Program-made: the position numbers and the translations under genes
Part shown: in pieces, positions 39,099-47,584 of the stretch
Numbering within the stretch: position 1 is the first letter of the stretch
Layout: every line of letters begins with the position of its first letter
The notes under the pieces: generated by a model
Told to the model about the DNA's origin: nothing
Database searches by the model: none
The model's input: the letters and a program-made list of their open reading frames with translations, nothing else
Assembly: GCA_030949985.1 (NCBI GenBank)
Contig: JAUZRX010000044.1
Span: 62,001 to 126,000 of the forward strand
Source: Acidobacteriota bacterium
GTDB taxonomy: Bacteria > Acidobacteriota > Polarisedimenticolia > J045
Direction of reading: 5' to 3'
DNA length: 64,000 nucleotides

Positions 39099-40031
39099 GT
39101 CCTTGCCGTAGAAGGAGCGGGCCAGGGCATAGCGGTAATAGCGGGAGGAAAGGCTCACCCCGGCAGACTGCTCGAGCCAGCGGGAAGTCTCCACCAGTCG
39201 CCCCACGTCCACCCCGGTGGCGAAACCGAGCCCCTCGAGCAGGTTGACCAGGTCTTCGGTGCCCACGTTGCCCGATGCCCCCGGAGCGTAGGGGCAGCCT
39301 CCTGTTCCACCCACGGAGCTGTCCAGGCGACGCACGCCGGCCTGCACAGCCACCAGGGCGTTGGCCAGAGCCAGGCCCTGGGTGTCATGCAGGTGCAGCA
39401 CCAGCTTCTCGGGCCCCAGCACTTCCAGCGCCCGCTCGCAGCCCTCGCGAATCTGCCCGGGCTGCCCGACGCCGACGGTGTCCCCCAGGGAAACCCCTTC
39501 CACCTCGAGCTCGGCCAGGGTCCGGACCAGGTCCAACACCTGGTCGAAGTCGACCGGGCCTTCGAAGGGGCAGCCAAAGGCGGTGGACACGTAGGTCCGC
39601 AACACCAAGCCCTCGGCCGCCACCCGCCGGGCGATGGCGCGGATTTCTTCCAGGCTCTGCTCCCGGGTGCGATTGATATTCTTGCGATTGTGGGTCTCGC
39701 TGGCCGACATCACCGTGGCCACGTGGGTCAACCCGGCACGGATCGCTCGCTCGAGCCCCCGCATGTTGGGAATCAGCCCCCAGTAGACCACGCCGGGGCG
39801 ACGCCGCACCCGGGCCGCCACCGCCTCGGTATGGCTCATTTGCGGCACCCAGCGCGGATGCACGAACGAGCCGATCTCGATCTCGCGCAGACCGGCGTCC
39901 GCCAGGCGTTCGACCAGCTCGACCCGCTGGTCCACGTCGAGCAGGCGTCGCTCGTTCTGCAGGCCGTCCCGCGGACCGACTTCGGTGATGCGGACCGGTA
40001 GTTTGCCGTCGTCTCGTCGCTGGTCGCTCAT
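39090..40031 (-). CDS. Hydroxymethylglutaryl-CoA lyase family enzyme
   Basis: 313 residues, TIM-barrel HMGL-like. Motifs: 'ITEVGPRDGLQNE' (catalytic Arg), 'EIGSFVHPRWVPQM', 'STAFGCPFEG', metal ligands in 'VLHLHDTQGLALAN', and the catalytic-Cys loop 'VGGTGGCPYAPGASGNVGTE', all as in HMG-CoA lyases (leucine degradation; makes acetyl-CoA and acetoacetate). Isopropylmalate synthases lack this Cys loop. The start ATG 40031 follows the MFS gene by 10 bases, so they may share a transcript. No other leucine catabolism gene is nearby. Confidence 0.9.
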   Translation of the reverse strand: MSDQRRDDGKLPVRITEVGPRDGLQNERRLLDVDQRVELVERLADAGLREIEIGSFVHPRWVPQMSHTEAVAARVRRRPGVVYWGLIPNMRGLERAIRAGLTHVATVMSASETHNRKNINRTREQSLEEIRAIARRVAAEGLVLRTYVSTAFGCPFEGPVDFDQVLDLVRTLAELEVEGVSLGDTVGVGQPGQIREGCERALEVLGPEKLVLHLHDTQGLALANALVAVQAGVRRLDSSVGGTGGCPYAPGASGNVGTEDLVNLLEGLGFATGVDVGRLVETSRWLEQSAGVSLSSRYYRYALARSFYGKDSA

Positions 40032-40041
40032 CCCCGCGAGC

Positions 40042-41256
40042 CTAGCCAGCGCCACCGACAGGCGTCAAACGGCCGGCCCGCCTGAGGCGAACGGCCAGCA
40101 GCAGGGCCAGCGCCGCCCCCACGACCAGCAGCGCGCTACCGCCGAAGCTCGGCAGGCCGATGCTGGAGGCAAAGGCGATCTCGGCGGCGAAGGGGCCGAC
40201 GATCCGACCCAGGCTGGAGAGGGACTGGTATTGCCCCATCACCCGCCCCACCTGCTCGTCCGGGGCGAGCTGGGAGGTCAGGGACGCCAGGCTGGGCGTG
40301 GTCAGGCCGATACCCAGGGCCAGGCCGGCCAGCACGGCCAGCAGCAGGGGAAAGGCCTTCACCAGGGGCAGCAGCCCCAGGGAGATCGCCGCGAGAACCA
40401 CACCGAAAGTGATCAGCCGCGCCTCACCGAAGCGCCTGGAGAGACGTCCGACCAGGCCCCCCTGCACGATGGCGGCCAGCACTCCCGCGTAGACGAAGAG
40501 AAACGCGATCTCGCGTGGCTCAAGCCCGTAGACCGCCAGGAGGAACTGGGCGAAGGTGGTCTCGAAAGCCGAAAAAGCCGTGATGACCAGCAGGATCAGC
40601 ACCAGGCAGATGCCCAGCAGAGGATCACGCAGCACCTGGGTCAGCACAGCCCAGTCCAGGCGGCGGCGCGGGAGAGTCGAGCCGGTCCTCAGGAACCTGG
40701 TTTCAGGCAGCAGCACGAGAACCAGGATGGCCGCGGTCAAGGACGCCAGGCTGGCGGCCACCCCGGGCCAGGCCTCGCCGTAGTGCACCAGCAATCCGCC
40801 GAGAGCCGGCCCGAAGATGAAACCCAGGCCGAAGGCTGCACCGATGATTCCCATCGCCCGGGTGCGCCCCTCCGGCCCCGTCAAATCGGCGATGACGGCC
40901 TGGGCGGTGGCGATATTGGCCCCACAGACCCCGGCCACGATGCGGGAGGCGAAGAGCAGAAGCATGGAATCCGCCATCGCCAGCAAGGCATAGCCGGCTG
41001 CCGCCCCCAGCATGGAAATCACCAGCACGGGACGACGGCCGACGCGATCGGAGAGGGCGCCGAGCAGGGGCGAAAAAATGAACTGCATGGCCGAGAAGGA
41101 GGCCATGAAAAGCCCGAAAAGCCACCCCGGGGGATCGTACTTTTCCGCGTAGAGAGGCAGGATCGGGATCACCATCCCGAACCCCACCAGGTCGATGAAG
41201 ACGATCAGGAAGAGCACACCCACCTGGCGGCTACCAGGCCGCTTCGCGCGCGTCAT
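40042..41256 (-). CDS. Major facilitator superfamily transporter (drug/H+ antiporter type)
   Basis: 404 residues with twelve predicted membrane helices. 'VFIDLVGFGMVIPILPLYAE' in helix 1, motif A 'GALSDRVGRRPVLV' between helices 2 and 3, and motif C-like 'GFIFGPALGGLL' in helix 5 place it among DHA1 (TetA-like) exporters. It is the third gene of a tight minus-strand run; its ATG overlaps the YjbQ stop (ATGA). The substrate cannot be read from sequence. Confidence 0.9.
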   Translation of the reverse strand: MTRAKRPGSRQVGVLFLIVFIDLVGFGMVIPILPLYAEKYDPPGWLFGLFMASFSAMQFIFSPLLGALSDRVGRRPVLVISMLGAAAGYALLAMADSMLLLFASRIVAGVCGANIATAQAVIADLTGPEGRTRAMGIIGAAFGLGFIFGPALGGLLVHYGEAWPGVAASLASLTAAILVLVLLPETRFLRTGSTLPRRRLDWAVLTQVLRDPLLGICLVLILLVITAFSAFETTFAQFLLAVYGLEPREIAFLFVYAGVLAAIVQGGLVGRLSRRFGEARLITFGVVLAAISLGLLPLVKAFPLLLAVLAGLALGIGLTTPSLASLTSQLAPDEQVGRVMGQYQSLSSLGRIVGPFAAEIAFASSIGLPSFGGSALLVVGAALALLLAVRLRRAGRLTPVGGAG

Positions 41257-41666
41257 CGGTCGGCCAGGACTCGCACGTGGACCCGCCGCCGGTGAGGAGC
41301 GCGCCGGTGCTCGAAGAGGTAGAGCCCCTGCCAGGTGCCGAGCAGGAGACGGCCCCCGGCGATGGGAATCACCTCGGATGTGTGGGTCAAAGCCGAGCGC
41401 AAATGAGCCGGCATGTCGTCGTCTCCTTCCGCCGCGTGCTCCCAGGCCGCCGATTCCGGGGCCAGGCGGGAGAAAAAAGTCAGCAGGTCGCGCTGCACCG
41501 ACGGATCGGCGTTTTCCTGGATCAGCAGGCTGGCGCTCGTGTGCAGGACGAAGACCAGTGCCAGCCCCTCGTCGACCCCGCTCTCCTCCACGACCCGGGC
41601 CACGCGCCCCGTAATCTCGTAGAGCCCCGCTCCGCGGGTGGCGATTTCAAGATGGACCGCAGACAT
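41253..41666 (-). CDS. YjbQ/UPF0047 family protein
   Basis: 137 residues, the usual length of this small beta-barrel family. Signature: 'EITGRVARVVEESGVDEGLA', 'VLHTSASLLIQENADPSV', 'DMPAHLRSALTHTSEVIPI' and 'GTWQGLYLFEHR', with the conserved histidines HTSAS and H in 'DMPAHL'. Members have been linked to secondary thiamine phosphate synthase activity; the physiological role is unsettled. ATG 41666 was chosen over a longer frame because it gives the family N terminus. Its stop overlaps the MFS start. Confidence 0.9.
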   Translation of the reverse strand: MSAVHLEIATRGAGLYEITGRVARVVEESGVDEGLALVFVLHTSASLLIQENADPSVQRDLLTFFSRLAPESAAWEHAAEGDDDMPAHLRSALTHTSEVIPIAGGRLLLGTWQGLYLFEHRRAPHRRRVHVRVLADR

Positions 41667-41704
41667 GGCGGGCCATCGTTCCACCAGCGGCGCCGGCCCG
41701 CAAG

Positions 41705-42775
41705 TCAGCGCCCGCTCGATCGGCGGCGCCGATGGTCCAGCGCCGCTCGCAACACCTGCCCGAATCCGGCCCCCCGGTGGCCCCGTCGCCGCTGCCGGGC
41801 GCCGATCCGGGCCGCCAGGCTCCACTGGCGGAAAAACACCCGGTAGGCAGCCAGCAGGGAAAACGACGGGTCGTAGACATGAGCCGCCTCGGATACCAGG
41901 CCGTTGAGTTCGACGACCTTGAAGCGGCCCCGGCGGAAGGCCTGCTCGGAGGGGGCACGCAGGTCGAAACGGCCGAAATGAAAGCCCTCGACGGCCGAGG
42001 CCAGCCGGTCGACGGCATCCTCGAGGGCCGGGGTCCGGAGGTGGTTCCCATCGAGGAAGATCGCTCCCCGGCAGTGGGTGCCCAGTTCCCCGAGCCGCAC
42101 GCGTTCGCCGGCGGCGGGGACCTCCGCCAGGCGGCCTGCCAGGCCCTCGCAGTAGACCCGGGCCAGGGCCACGGCGCGAGGGTCGTCATAGATCAGCTCC
42201 TCGAGGCAACGGCGGCCGTCTCCCACCACCTCGGCCGGGCGCTTGTCCGTGATCGAAAAGATCCGCCCCCGAGCCTCACCGGGCATGCGGGTGTAGAAGA
42301 CGCCGTACTCCCTGCCGGGCACGTACTCCTGCAGCACCAGGGGCCCCGGCTCGGCGGCCAGATGGGCGCGGGCCTCGGCCCCGTCATGCACGATACCCAC
42401 CCCGCGCCCCCGGGCGCCGCTGTCGGGCTTGAGCACCACCGGCCAGTCCAGGCCGAGCCGGGCGGTGGCCTCGAGCAGGCGCTCGGTGCGACGGTCCAGG
42501 TCGGGATCCGGTGCCAACAGCCACGAGCGGGCCACCCGTTCGTCGCAGGAAGACAGCGCGGCGAGGATCCGGATCTTGGATCCCCCGATCACGCCGGCGC
42601 TCCACAACTTCGTATTGACCGAGGTGAATACGGACAGACCGCCGTGGCGGAGAGTCAGCCACAGGATCCAGGCGACGATCGGCGGGTAGAGCGCCCAGGG
42701 GGGCCAGAACTCCCAGCGCTTCCAGCGCAGCCACCACCCGGCCAGGCGGCGGCGCCAACGGTGGGCCGGCCTCAT
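41705..42775 (-). CDS. Membrane-anchored ATP-grasp ligase
   Basis: 356 residues. An arginine/tryptophan-rich N terminus and one hydrophobic segment ('PPWALYPPIVAWILWLTLRH', about 24-43) would anchor it to the membrane. The remainder is ATP-grasp: 'WPVVLKPDSGARGRGVGIVH' (phosphate-binding loop and Lys), 'LVLQEYVPGREYGVFYTRM', 'IFSITDKRP', and C-terminal Mg-site 'FHFGRFDLRA' with 'FKVVELNGLVSEAAH'. Relatives are often labelled D-Ala-D-Ala ligase-like, but it lacks a clear Ddl N domain, so the acceptor is unknown. ATG 42775 overlaps the TANGO2-like stop. Confidence 0.82.
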   Translation of the reverse strand: MRPAHRWRRRLAGWWLRWKRWEFWPPWALYPPIVAWILWLTLRHGGLSVFTSVNTKLWSAGVIGGSKIRILAALSSCDERVARSWLLAPDPDLDRRTERLLEATARLGLDWPVVLKPDSGARGRGVGIVHDGAEARAHLAAEPGPLVLQEYVPGREYGVFYTRMPGEARGRIFSITDKRPAEVVGDGRRCLEELIYDDPRAVALARVYCEGLAGRLAEVPAAGERVRLGELGTHCRGAIFLDGNHLRTPALEDAVDRLASAVEGFHFGRFDLRAPSEQAFRRGRFKVVELNGLVSEAAHVYDPSFSLLAAYRVFFRQWSLAARIGARQRRRGHRGAGFGQVLRAALDHRRRRSSGR

Positions 42776-43485
42776 CCGCCCCGCCCCAGCACCAGTTCGC
42801 GACACAGCGGCACGCCGCCCCGGCAGGGAGGCCCGCCGATGTACTCCATCCGGGCCCGCCGACCGGCGACACGAACACGCGTGTAGCTGACCGTCGCGGC
42901 GTCGGGACGGTGCATGCACACCGAATAGGGCCCCTTTTCCGGCGCATGGCAGCGGTGCAGCGCGGTCAGGCGCGCGCTGGTCGGCTCCCCCACCTCCCGG
43001 AAGACTTCCCGGCGTCGCCGATCCACGCCCCGGGAATCGAAACCTGAGGAAACCAGCGGCAGGTCAGCGGCGATCAGCGCGCGCCCGCTCAGCCGGCGAC
43101 CGTCCCAGGTCCAGCAGAGCCCCCCGGCCGCGGGATGAAAGACGGCCAGGTCGAAGGGTGCATAGCGCTCGAGCCGCTCGCTGCCGAGGGCCTCGCCCAG
43201 ATGCCGGAGATCGCCCAGGGATGCCAGTTCGGCGACCAGCAAACCCCGACTGCGCTCTCCGCTGCGACCTTCCCGGTCGTACCGGTTGAGCAGGGCCAGG
43301 CCGATCCCCGCCGCATTGACCGCGATCCAGGTGCCCCCGGCCTCCCCGTCCACCGGCGCGACGAAGCTGCAATCGCCGCCGCTCACCACCCGGGGGGGCG
43401 CCGCCTCGCGGCGGGCCCGGGATTCGTCCCGATTGAAATGGAGTTCGTAACCACCGCCGAAAAAGAGCCAACTCAGGGTGCACAC
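42772..43485 (-). CDS. TANGO2/NRDE family protein
   Basis: 237 residues. It begins 'VCTLSWLFFGGGYELHFNRD' with the diagnostic NRDE-type motif (here NRDES), then 'APVDGEAGGTWIAVNAAGIG' and 'ALLNRYDREGRSGERSRGLL', all features of the Ntn-hydrolase-like TANGO2 family in which Cys2 is the N-terminal residue after the start. The start is GTG 43485, giving Cys as residue 2. Human TANGO2 affects lipid and haem handling; the bacterial function is unknown. It overlaps DinB upstream by 13 bases and the ATP-grasp gene downstream by 4. Confidence 0.86.
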   Translation of the reverse strand: MCTLSWLFFGGGYELHFNRDESRARREAAPPRVVSGGDCSFVAPVDGEAGGTWIAVNAAGIGLALLNRYDREGRSGERSRGLLVAELASLGDLRHLGEALGSERLERYAPFDLAVFHPAAGGLCWTWDGRRLSGRALIAADLPLVSSGFDSRGVDRRRREVFREVGEPTSARLTALHRCHAPEKGPYSVCMHRPDAATVSYTRVRVAGRRARMEYIGGPPCRGGVPLCRELVLGRGG

Positions 43486-44024
43486 GGGGCCGCATCTCCC
43501 CAGTGCTGGAGGGTCGACGGCGCCACGCCGAAAGCGCGATCCACCTCTACACCCAGTTGACGCAACATCAGCGCGATCAGTGCGAAATGATGCACCGTGT
43601 GGGAGAGCAGGAAGAGCATCTCCCGCTCGAGAGACGAGAGGATCCACTCGCCCCTCAGCTCCGCTCCGTCGCCGTAGCGATCGGCCTTGACCTCGAGCCG
43701 ATGCCGAACCGGCCCGGCGTCGATGGCCGCCAACTCGTCCTCCAGGGCCCGGAGCGCCGCGATCGCCGCGGCCGGCTCGTTCTCGAGGGCCGGATCCCGC
43801 TGCCGCCGATCGTAGTCGATGCGTCCGGAATCCAGGTCCCGCAGCAAGCAGCGGTAGTAGTCGATGCAGTGCCGGAACTGACCGCCCACCGACCCGCTCG
43901 GCCCGCCGAGCAGCGGTCGGCGATAGAGTTCCCCGGACAGTCCCTCGAGCAGCGCCCGGCCCTGACGGAGAAAAAAGATGTTCTGACAGGCCGGACGGAC
44001 GTTCCCAGGGGTGTTTCGGCTCAT
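43473..44024 (-). CDS. DinB-like four-helix protein
   Basis: 183 residues, helical. Candidate metal-binding histidines lie in 'GGQFRHCIDYYRCLLRD' and 'LLSHTVHHFALIALMLRQLG', the pattern of the DinB/YfiT superfamily, often thiol-dependent transferases. ATG 44024 was chosen; a longer frame is rich in Arg and Gly and less plausible. It overlaps the TANGO2-like gene by 13 bases. A 94-base gap separates it from trmJ. Substrate unknown. Confidence 0.8.
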   Translation of the reverse strand: MSRNTPGNVRPACQNIFFLRQGRALLEGLSGELYRRPLLGGPSGSVGGQFRHCIDYYRCLLRDLDSGRIDYDRRQRDPALENEPAAAIAALRALEDELAAIDAGPVRHRLEVKADRYGDGAELRGEWILSSLEREMLFLLSHTVHHFALIALMLRQLGVEVDRAFGVAPSTLQHWGDAAPCAP

Positions 44025-44118
44025 GCTCTCTCCGCACTGTGTTCGCGCACGCTTCTTTCGACAGTTCAAACGCCCCCTCCTGCTTTCTCGGATGCCGCGG
44101 GAGGAACCGACGTTTCGC

Positions 44119-44970
44119 TCACCCTTCCCGGCGTTCGCGCCGACGTTCGCCATGTTTGTCGAACATGCCCTCGGGCGCCTCCTCCGGCCCCCCGGGAGGG
44201 ATGCCCGCCACCTTGGCCACCCATTCGGTCTGATGCAGCAGGGCGCGGATCACCCGCAGGTCCCGCCCGGTCAAACCCGTACGGGCGAAGAGCTTGCGCC
44301 AGGCCCTGAGGATCGCGTCGGGATTCTGATAATGCAGGTAGCCGATCCGCACCCAGACCCGACGAGCATGCTGAAACATCGCCTCCACGCTTTCCCGGTC
44401 GGCGGGCTCGGACTGTTCTTCGTCCACCCGACCGTAGTCACCGGCCCGGGCGGCCGTCGCCAGGGCATAGCCCACGACCGCCACCGAATGGGCCAGGTTC
44501 ATCGACGGGTGGGCCGGATCGGTGGGAATCCAGATCACCCGCTGGCAGAGGTCGAGTTCGGCGGTGGAAAGACCGTGAGCTTCGCGACCGAAGACGATGG
44601 CGGTCTCCCAGGGGGCCCGCCAGGGCGCCAGCTCCTCGAACAGTTCGCCCGGTGTCTGCACCGGCCCCCGGCGACGGCCCAGGCGCCGGGAGGTGGCGAT
44701 CACCATCCGACAATCGGCCACCGCCTCGAGCAGGCTTCCGTGCCGGCGGACGCCCTCGAGTACCTTCAGGGCCTCGTCGCGGGCATACCACCGCGCCTCG
44801 TCGGAGTCCGGATCGGCGCTGCCTCCCACCAGGTGCAGACGGGTCAGGCCGAAGTTGCTCATCGCCCGGGCGAGCTGGCCCAGGTTCCCGTCATAGGCGG
44901 GCTCGACCACCACGACACGCACGCGGGAGAGCCCGGCTACCAACGATTCCATTCGATCGCTCCCGCTCAT
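44119..44970 (-). CDS. tRNA (cytidine/uridine-32-2'-O)-methyltransferase TrmJ-like
   Basis: 283 residues, SpoU/SPOUT family. The knot motifs are clear: motif 1 'GNLGQLARAMSNFGLTRLHL', motif 2 'AIVFGREAHGLSTAELDLCQ', motif 3 'HPSMNLAHSVAVVGYALAT'. A C-terminal helical extension ('ARRVWVRIGYLHYQNPDAIL') fits TrmJ. It methylates ribose at position 32 of the tRNA anticodon loop. ATG 44970 overlaps the GH57 stop (ATGA). The last residues are highly charged. Confidence 0.88.
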   Translation of the reverse strand: MSGSDRMESLVAGLSRVRVVVVEPAYDGNLGQLARAMSNFGLTRLHLVGGSADPDSDEARWYARDEALKVLEGVRRHGSLLEAVADCRMVIATSRRLGRRRGPVQTPGELFEELAPWRAPWETAIVFGREAHGLSTAELDLCQRVIWIPTDPAHPSMNLAHSVAVVGYALATAARAGDYGRVDEEQSEPADRESVEAMFQHARRVWVRIGYLHYQNPDAILRAWRKLFARTGLTGRDLRVIRALLHQTEWVAKVAGIPPGGPEEAPEGMFDKHGERRRERREG

Positions 44971-46553
44971 GCGAAGTCGGCCAGGTCGAGGGAAGGAAAC
45001 AGACCGTCGCGTTGCTCGCACAGAGCGAGAAACTCTTCGTCGATATTTCCCGATTCCAGCATGGCATCGAGGCGATTGAAACGCTGCACGTGCTCGACAA
45101 AACGCCGACGTGCATAGTCCACGGCCGTCCCGGTGCTCATCAGGAAGGGCCAGTCGCTGGACTGGGCCAGCATCATTTCCCGGGCCATCTGGGCCAGGAC
45201 CCGGTCGGTGGACGCATCCCGGCCCTCATGGCGACGCAGTTGGGCGATGAAACGCTCCCCCACGCCCACCAGATGAGGCATGCACCACTCGTTGGCGGCT
45301 CCGAGCCAGACGTCGAAGTAACCTCCGGCGCCCCACGTGCTGGCCTCCAGGGCGACCACCTGTTGCTCGGGCCAGCGCTCGAGAACATCCATCGGGCTGA
45401 GAGCATCGAGCCGGTCGGTGTCGTAGGCCACCTTGCGCAGCAGCGATTCGAGGAACCAGGGGCCCTCGAACCACCAGTGCCCGAAGAGTTCCGCGTCGTA
45501 GGGGCTGGTGATCACCGGCGGCGCGCCGAAGCGACCGGCGAGTTCCCGCGCGTCGGCCACCCGGCAATCGAAGAAATGCCCCGCGTGGTCGTGGGCTCGT
45601 TGTCGGGCCCAACCGGGGTGATACGGTTCGCGATGATCGTCGCCGCGACCGGTGATGCGATAGTACTTGAGCCCGGTGAACATCCGGGTGCCGTCCGGAT
45701 CGATGTGATCGCGCACGTGCTCGAGGGGCAGGTCCCAGCCCACGTCCCGGTAGAACTCCCGGTACAGGGGATCCCCGGGATAGCCGGCTTCGGCCGACCA
45801 GACCTGCCGGGCGGGTTCGAGGTCGCGGGCGAAGGCCGCCACACCGTACTCGGTGTAGACGGGGGCATGGACTCCCCGGTGCGGCGCAGGATCCGCGGTG
45901 AGCACGCCGTGGGCATCGACGATGAACCAGCGCAGATCGGCCTCGGCCAGGTAGCGATCGAGACCCGGGGCATAGGCGCACTCCGGCAGCCAGATCCCCC
46001 GCGGCGAGCGTCCGAAAAGACGGCGATGCTCACGCACGGCCGTGCGCACGTGACCCCGCACCAGTCCGGGGCGCTCCATGAGCATCGGCAGCAGGGGGTG
46101 GGTTCCCGCGCAGGTGGCCAACTCGAGCATGCCGGCCTGTTCGAGACGGGCCAGTTCGGCCGGAATATTCCGCTCGAGCTGCAGGTAGAGCGAGCGCAGC
46201 CCCTCGAGCCGCTCCTCGTAGAACAGCACCACCGGGTGGAGGCCCTCGTCGCCCGCGGTACGGCGCTTTTCCTTGGCCACCAGGGCCAACAGGTTGTCGA
46301 AGTAGCCGAGCGTACGCTCCTGCAGCAGGGCATCGTCGAGCATCGCGCCGACGGTGGGCGAAACGTCCACCGTCAACCGCGCCGGCACGCCGTCCGCCTC
46401 GAGAGCCCGCAGGGCCTGGATCAGCGGCAGATAAGTTTCGGCGACGGCCTCGTAGAGCCAGTGCTCTTCCATGTAGAAGGGAAGCTCGGGATGACGCACC
46501 CAGGGGAGGTGGGCGTGCAGCACCAGGACCAGGGCGCCGGCGCTGCGCATCAT
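44967..46553 (-). CDS. Glycoside hydrolase family 57 enzyme (probable 1,4-alpha-glucan branching enzyme)
   Basis: 528 residues. 'ALVLVLHAHLPWVRHPELPF' at the N terminus is the GH57 first conserved region; the nucleophile Glu is in 'GIWLPECAYAPGLDRYL' and the acid/base Asp in 'VITSPYDAELFGHWWFEGPW'. A C-terminal helical DUF1957-type domain has 'SSDWPFLMSTGTAVDYARRR'. This combination is typical of GH57 branching enzymes that form alpha-1,6 links in glycogen. The start ATG 46553 overlaps the DUF4912 stop. DUF4912 genes are often partners of GH57 genes. No glycogen synthase is in the window. Confidence 0.9.
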   Translation of the reverse strand: MMRSAGALVLVLHAHLPWVRHPELPFYMEEHWLYEAVAETYLPLIQALRALEADGVPARLTVDVSPTVGAMLDDALLQERTLGYFDNLLALVAKEKRRTAGDEGLHPVVLFYEERLEGLRSLYLQLERNIPAELARLEQAGMLELATCAGTHPLLPMLMERPGLVRGHVRTAVREHRRLFGRSPRGIWLPECAYAPGLDRYLAEADLRWFIVDAHGVLTADPAPHRGVHAPVYTEYGVAAFARDLEPARQVWSAEAGYPGDPLYREFYRDVGWDLPLEHVRDHIDPDGTRMFTGLKYYRITGRGDDHREPYHPGWARQRAHDHAGHFFDCRVADARELAGRFGAPPVITSPYDAELFGHWWFEGPWFLESLLRKVAYDTDRLDALSPMDVLERWPEQQVVALEASTWGAGGYFDVWLGAANEWCMPHLVGVGERFIAQLRRHEGRDASTDRVLAQMAREMMLAQSSDWPFLMSTGTAVDYARRRFVEHVQRFNRLDAMLESGNIDEEFLALCEQRDGLFPSLDLADFA

Positions 46554-47470
46554 CCCCCGCTTCCCGGCCCCGAAAAAGGTCCCGCGGGAGAGGTGGGGCC
46601 CCACTTGCGAGGCGAACTCGGAGCCGGCTCCCCGGGATCGAGAAGGTCATGACGGCTGGCCGCCGACCCACGATGCGCGCCCTCGTCCCCGGCTCCGCCG
46701 GACGCCGGCTCTCCCGCGCCCCCTGCCGGGGAACCGTCACGGCCCGGCTGCGGGGTCGAGGCCCGAGCCAGGGCCGCCTGCGCGCGACGCCGGTCCTCCT
46801 CGCCGGTGGCGGCCCGGGCGGCGACGCCGAGGCGCCCGGCGAGCCGCGCACCGGGACCCAGGCGGTTGTCGCCGGGAGCGTGCCCGGGACGGGGCGGCGG
46901 TTCCGCAGCCAGCAGCGCCCGCCGATCCAGGTCGGGATCGAGGGCGGCCAGCTGCGCGGGGCCCTCTCGCCGGGACTCCGGCGGCGGCGGCATGCGCACC
47001 CATCCCGAACGGGCGAGGGTCTGAAAGAAACCGTCCTCCCGCTCGATGCCGATCACGAGGCGAATGGCCTGGGGGCGGGCTTCGAGACTGATGTGGTAGG
47101 TCCCGGAGCGCCGGGCCGGTCCATGTTCCGCCAGCAGACGATCGTCGGCGTCCAGGACCCGCAGCCGGAAACGGTCCCAGCCGGCCGCTTCCACCTGGGC
47201 CAGAGCCTTGGCGTCGTTGATGTCCCAGACAGCCACCACGGTCCCCGGAGAGCGGATCCATCCGCGCACGATCGTCAGGTGGTAACCCGGCGGGGGGGGA
47301 CCCAGGGCCTCGGACAGCACCTTCTCCTGGGCGCCGAGATCGAAACGCGAGACCTGGACCGCCAGTTCACCTCCGGCGGGCAGTTCCGGCCCGGACGCCG
47401 CCGGAGGCCCGGCCGGAGCCGATTGCTTCCGGGCTCGCGCCTTTTGCTTTTTCGAAGGCTTTCCGGCCAT
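46550..47470 (-). CDS. DUF4912 domain-containing protein
   Basis: 306 residues. A lysine-rich N terminus ('KPSKKQKARARKQ') precedes a DUF4912 domain (about 60-165: 'HLTIVRGWIRSPGTVVAVWD', 'GTYHISLEARPQAIRLVIGI', 'FQTLARSGWVRMPPPPES'). The last 130 residues are disordered, rich in Pro, Ala, Gly, and run to the overlap with the GH57 start. ATG 47470 is supported by GGAGGA seven bases upstream. The domain looks like a carbohydrate-binding beta-sandwich, an inference fitting its pairing with the GH57 enzyme. Confidence 0.82.
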   Translation of the reverse strand: MAGKPSKKQKARARKQSAPAGPPAASGPELPAGGELAVQVSRFDLGAQEKVLSEALGPPPPGYHLTIVRGWIRSPGTVVAVWDINDAKALAQVEAAGWDRFRLRVLDADDRLLAEHGPARRSGTYHISLEARPQAIRLVIGIEREDGFFQTLARSGWVRMPPPPESRREGPAQLAALDPDLDRRALLAAEPPPRPGHAPGDNRLGPGARLAGRLGVAARAATGEEDRRRAQAALARASTPQPGRDGSPAGGAGEPASGGAGDEGAHRGSAASRHDLLDPGEPAPSSPRKWGPTSPAGPFSGPGSGG

Positions 47471-47584
47471 GGTCGTTCCTCCAGCGCGGGTCGCAGGCTT
47501 CACGCCCCGCCGAGATTGTCCTGCACCCGGGCAGCGGACGCCACGGGGCCGGGGCCCGGCAGAAGATCGGGGGAGAGGGGTGGA

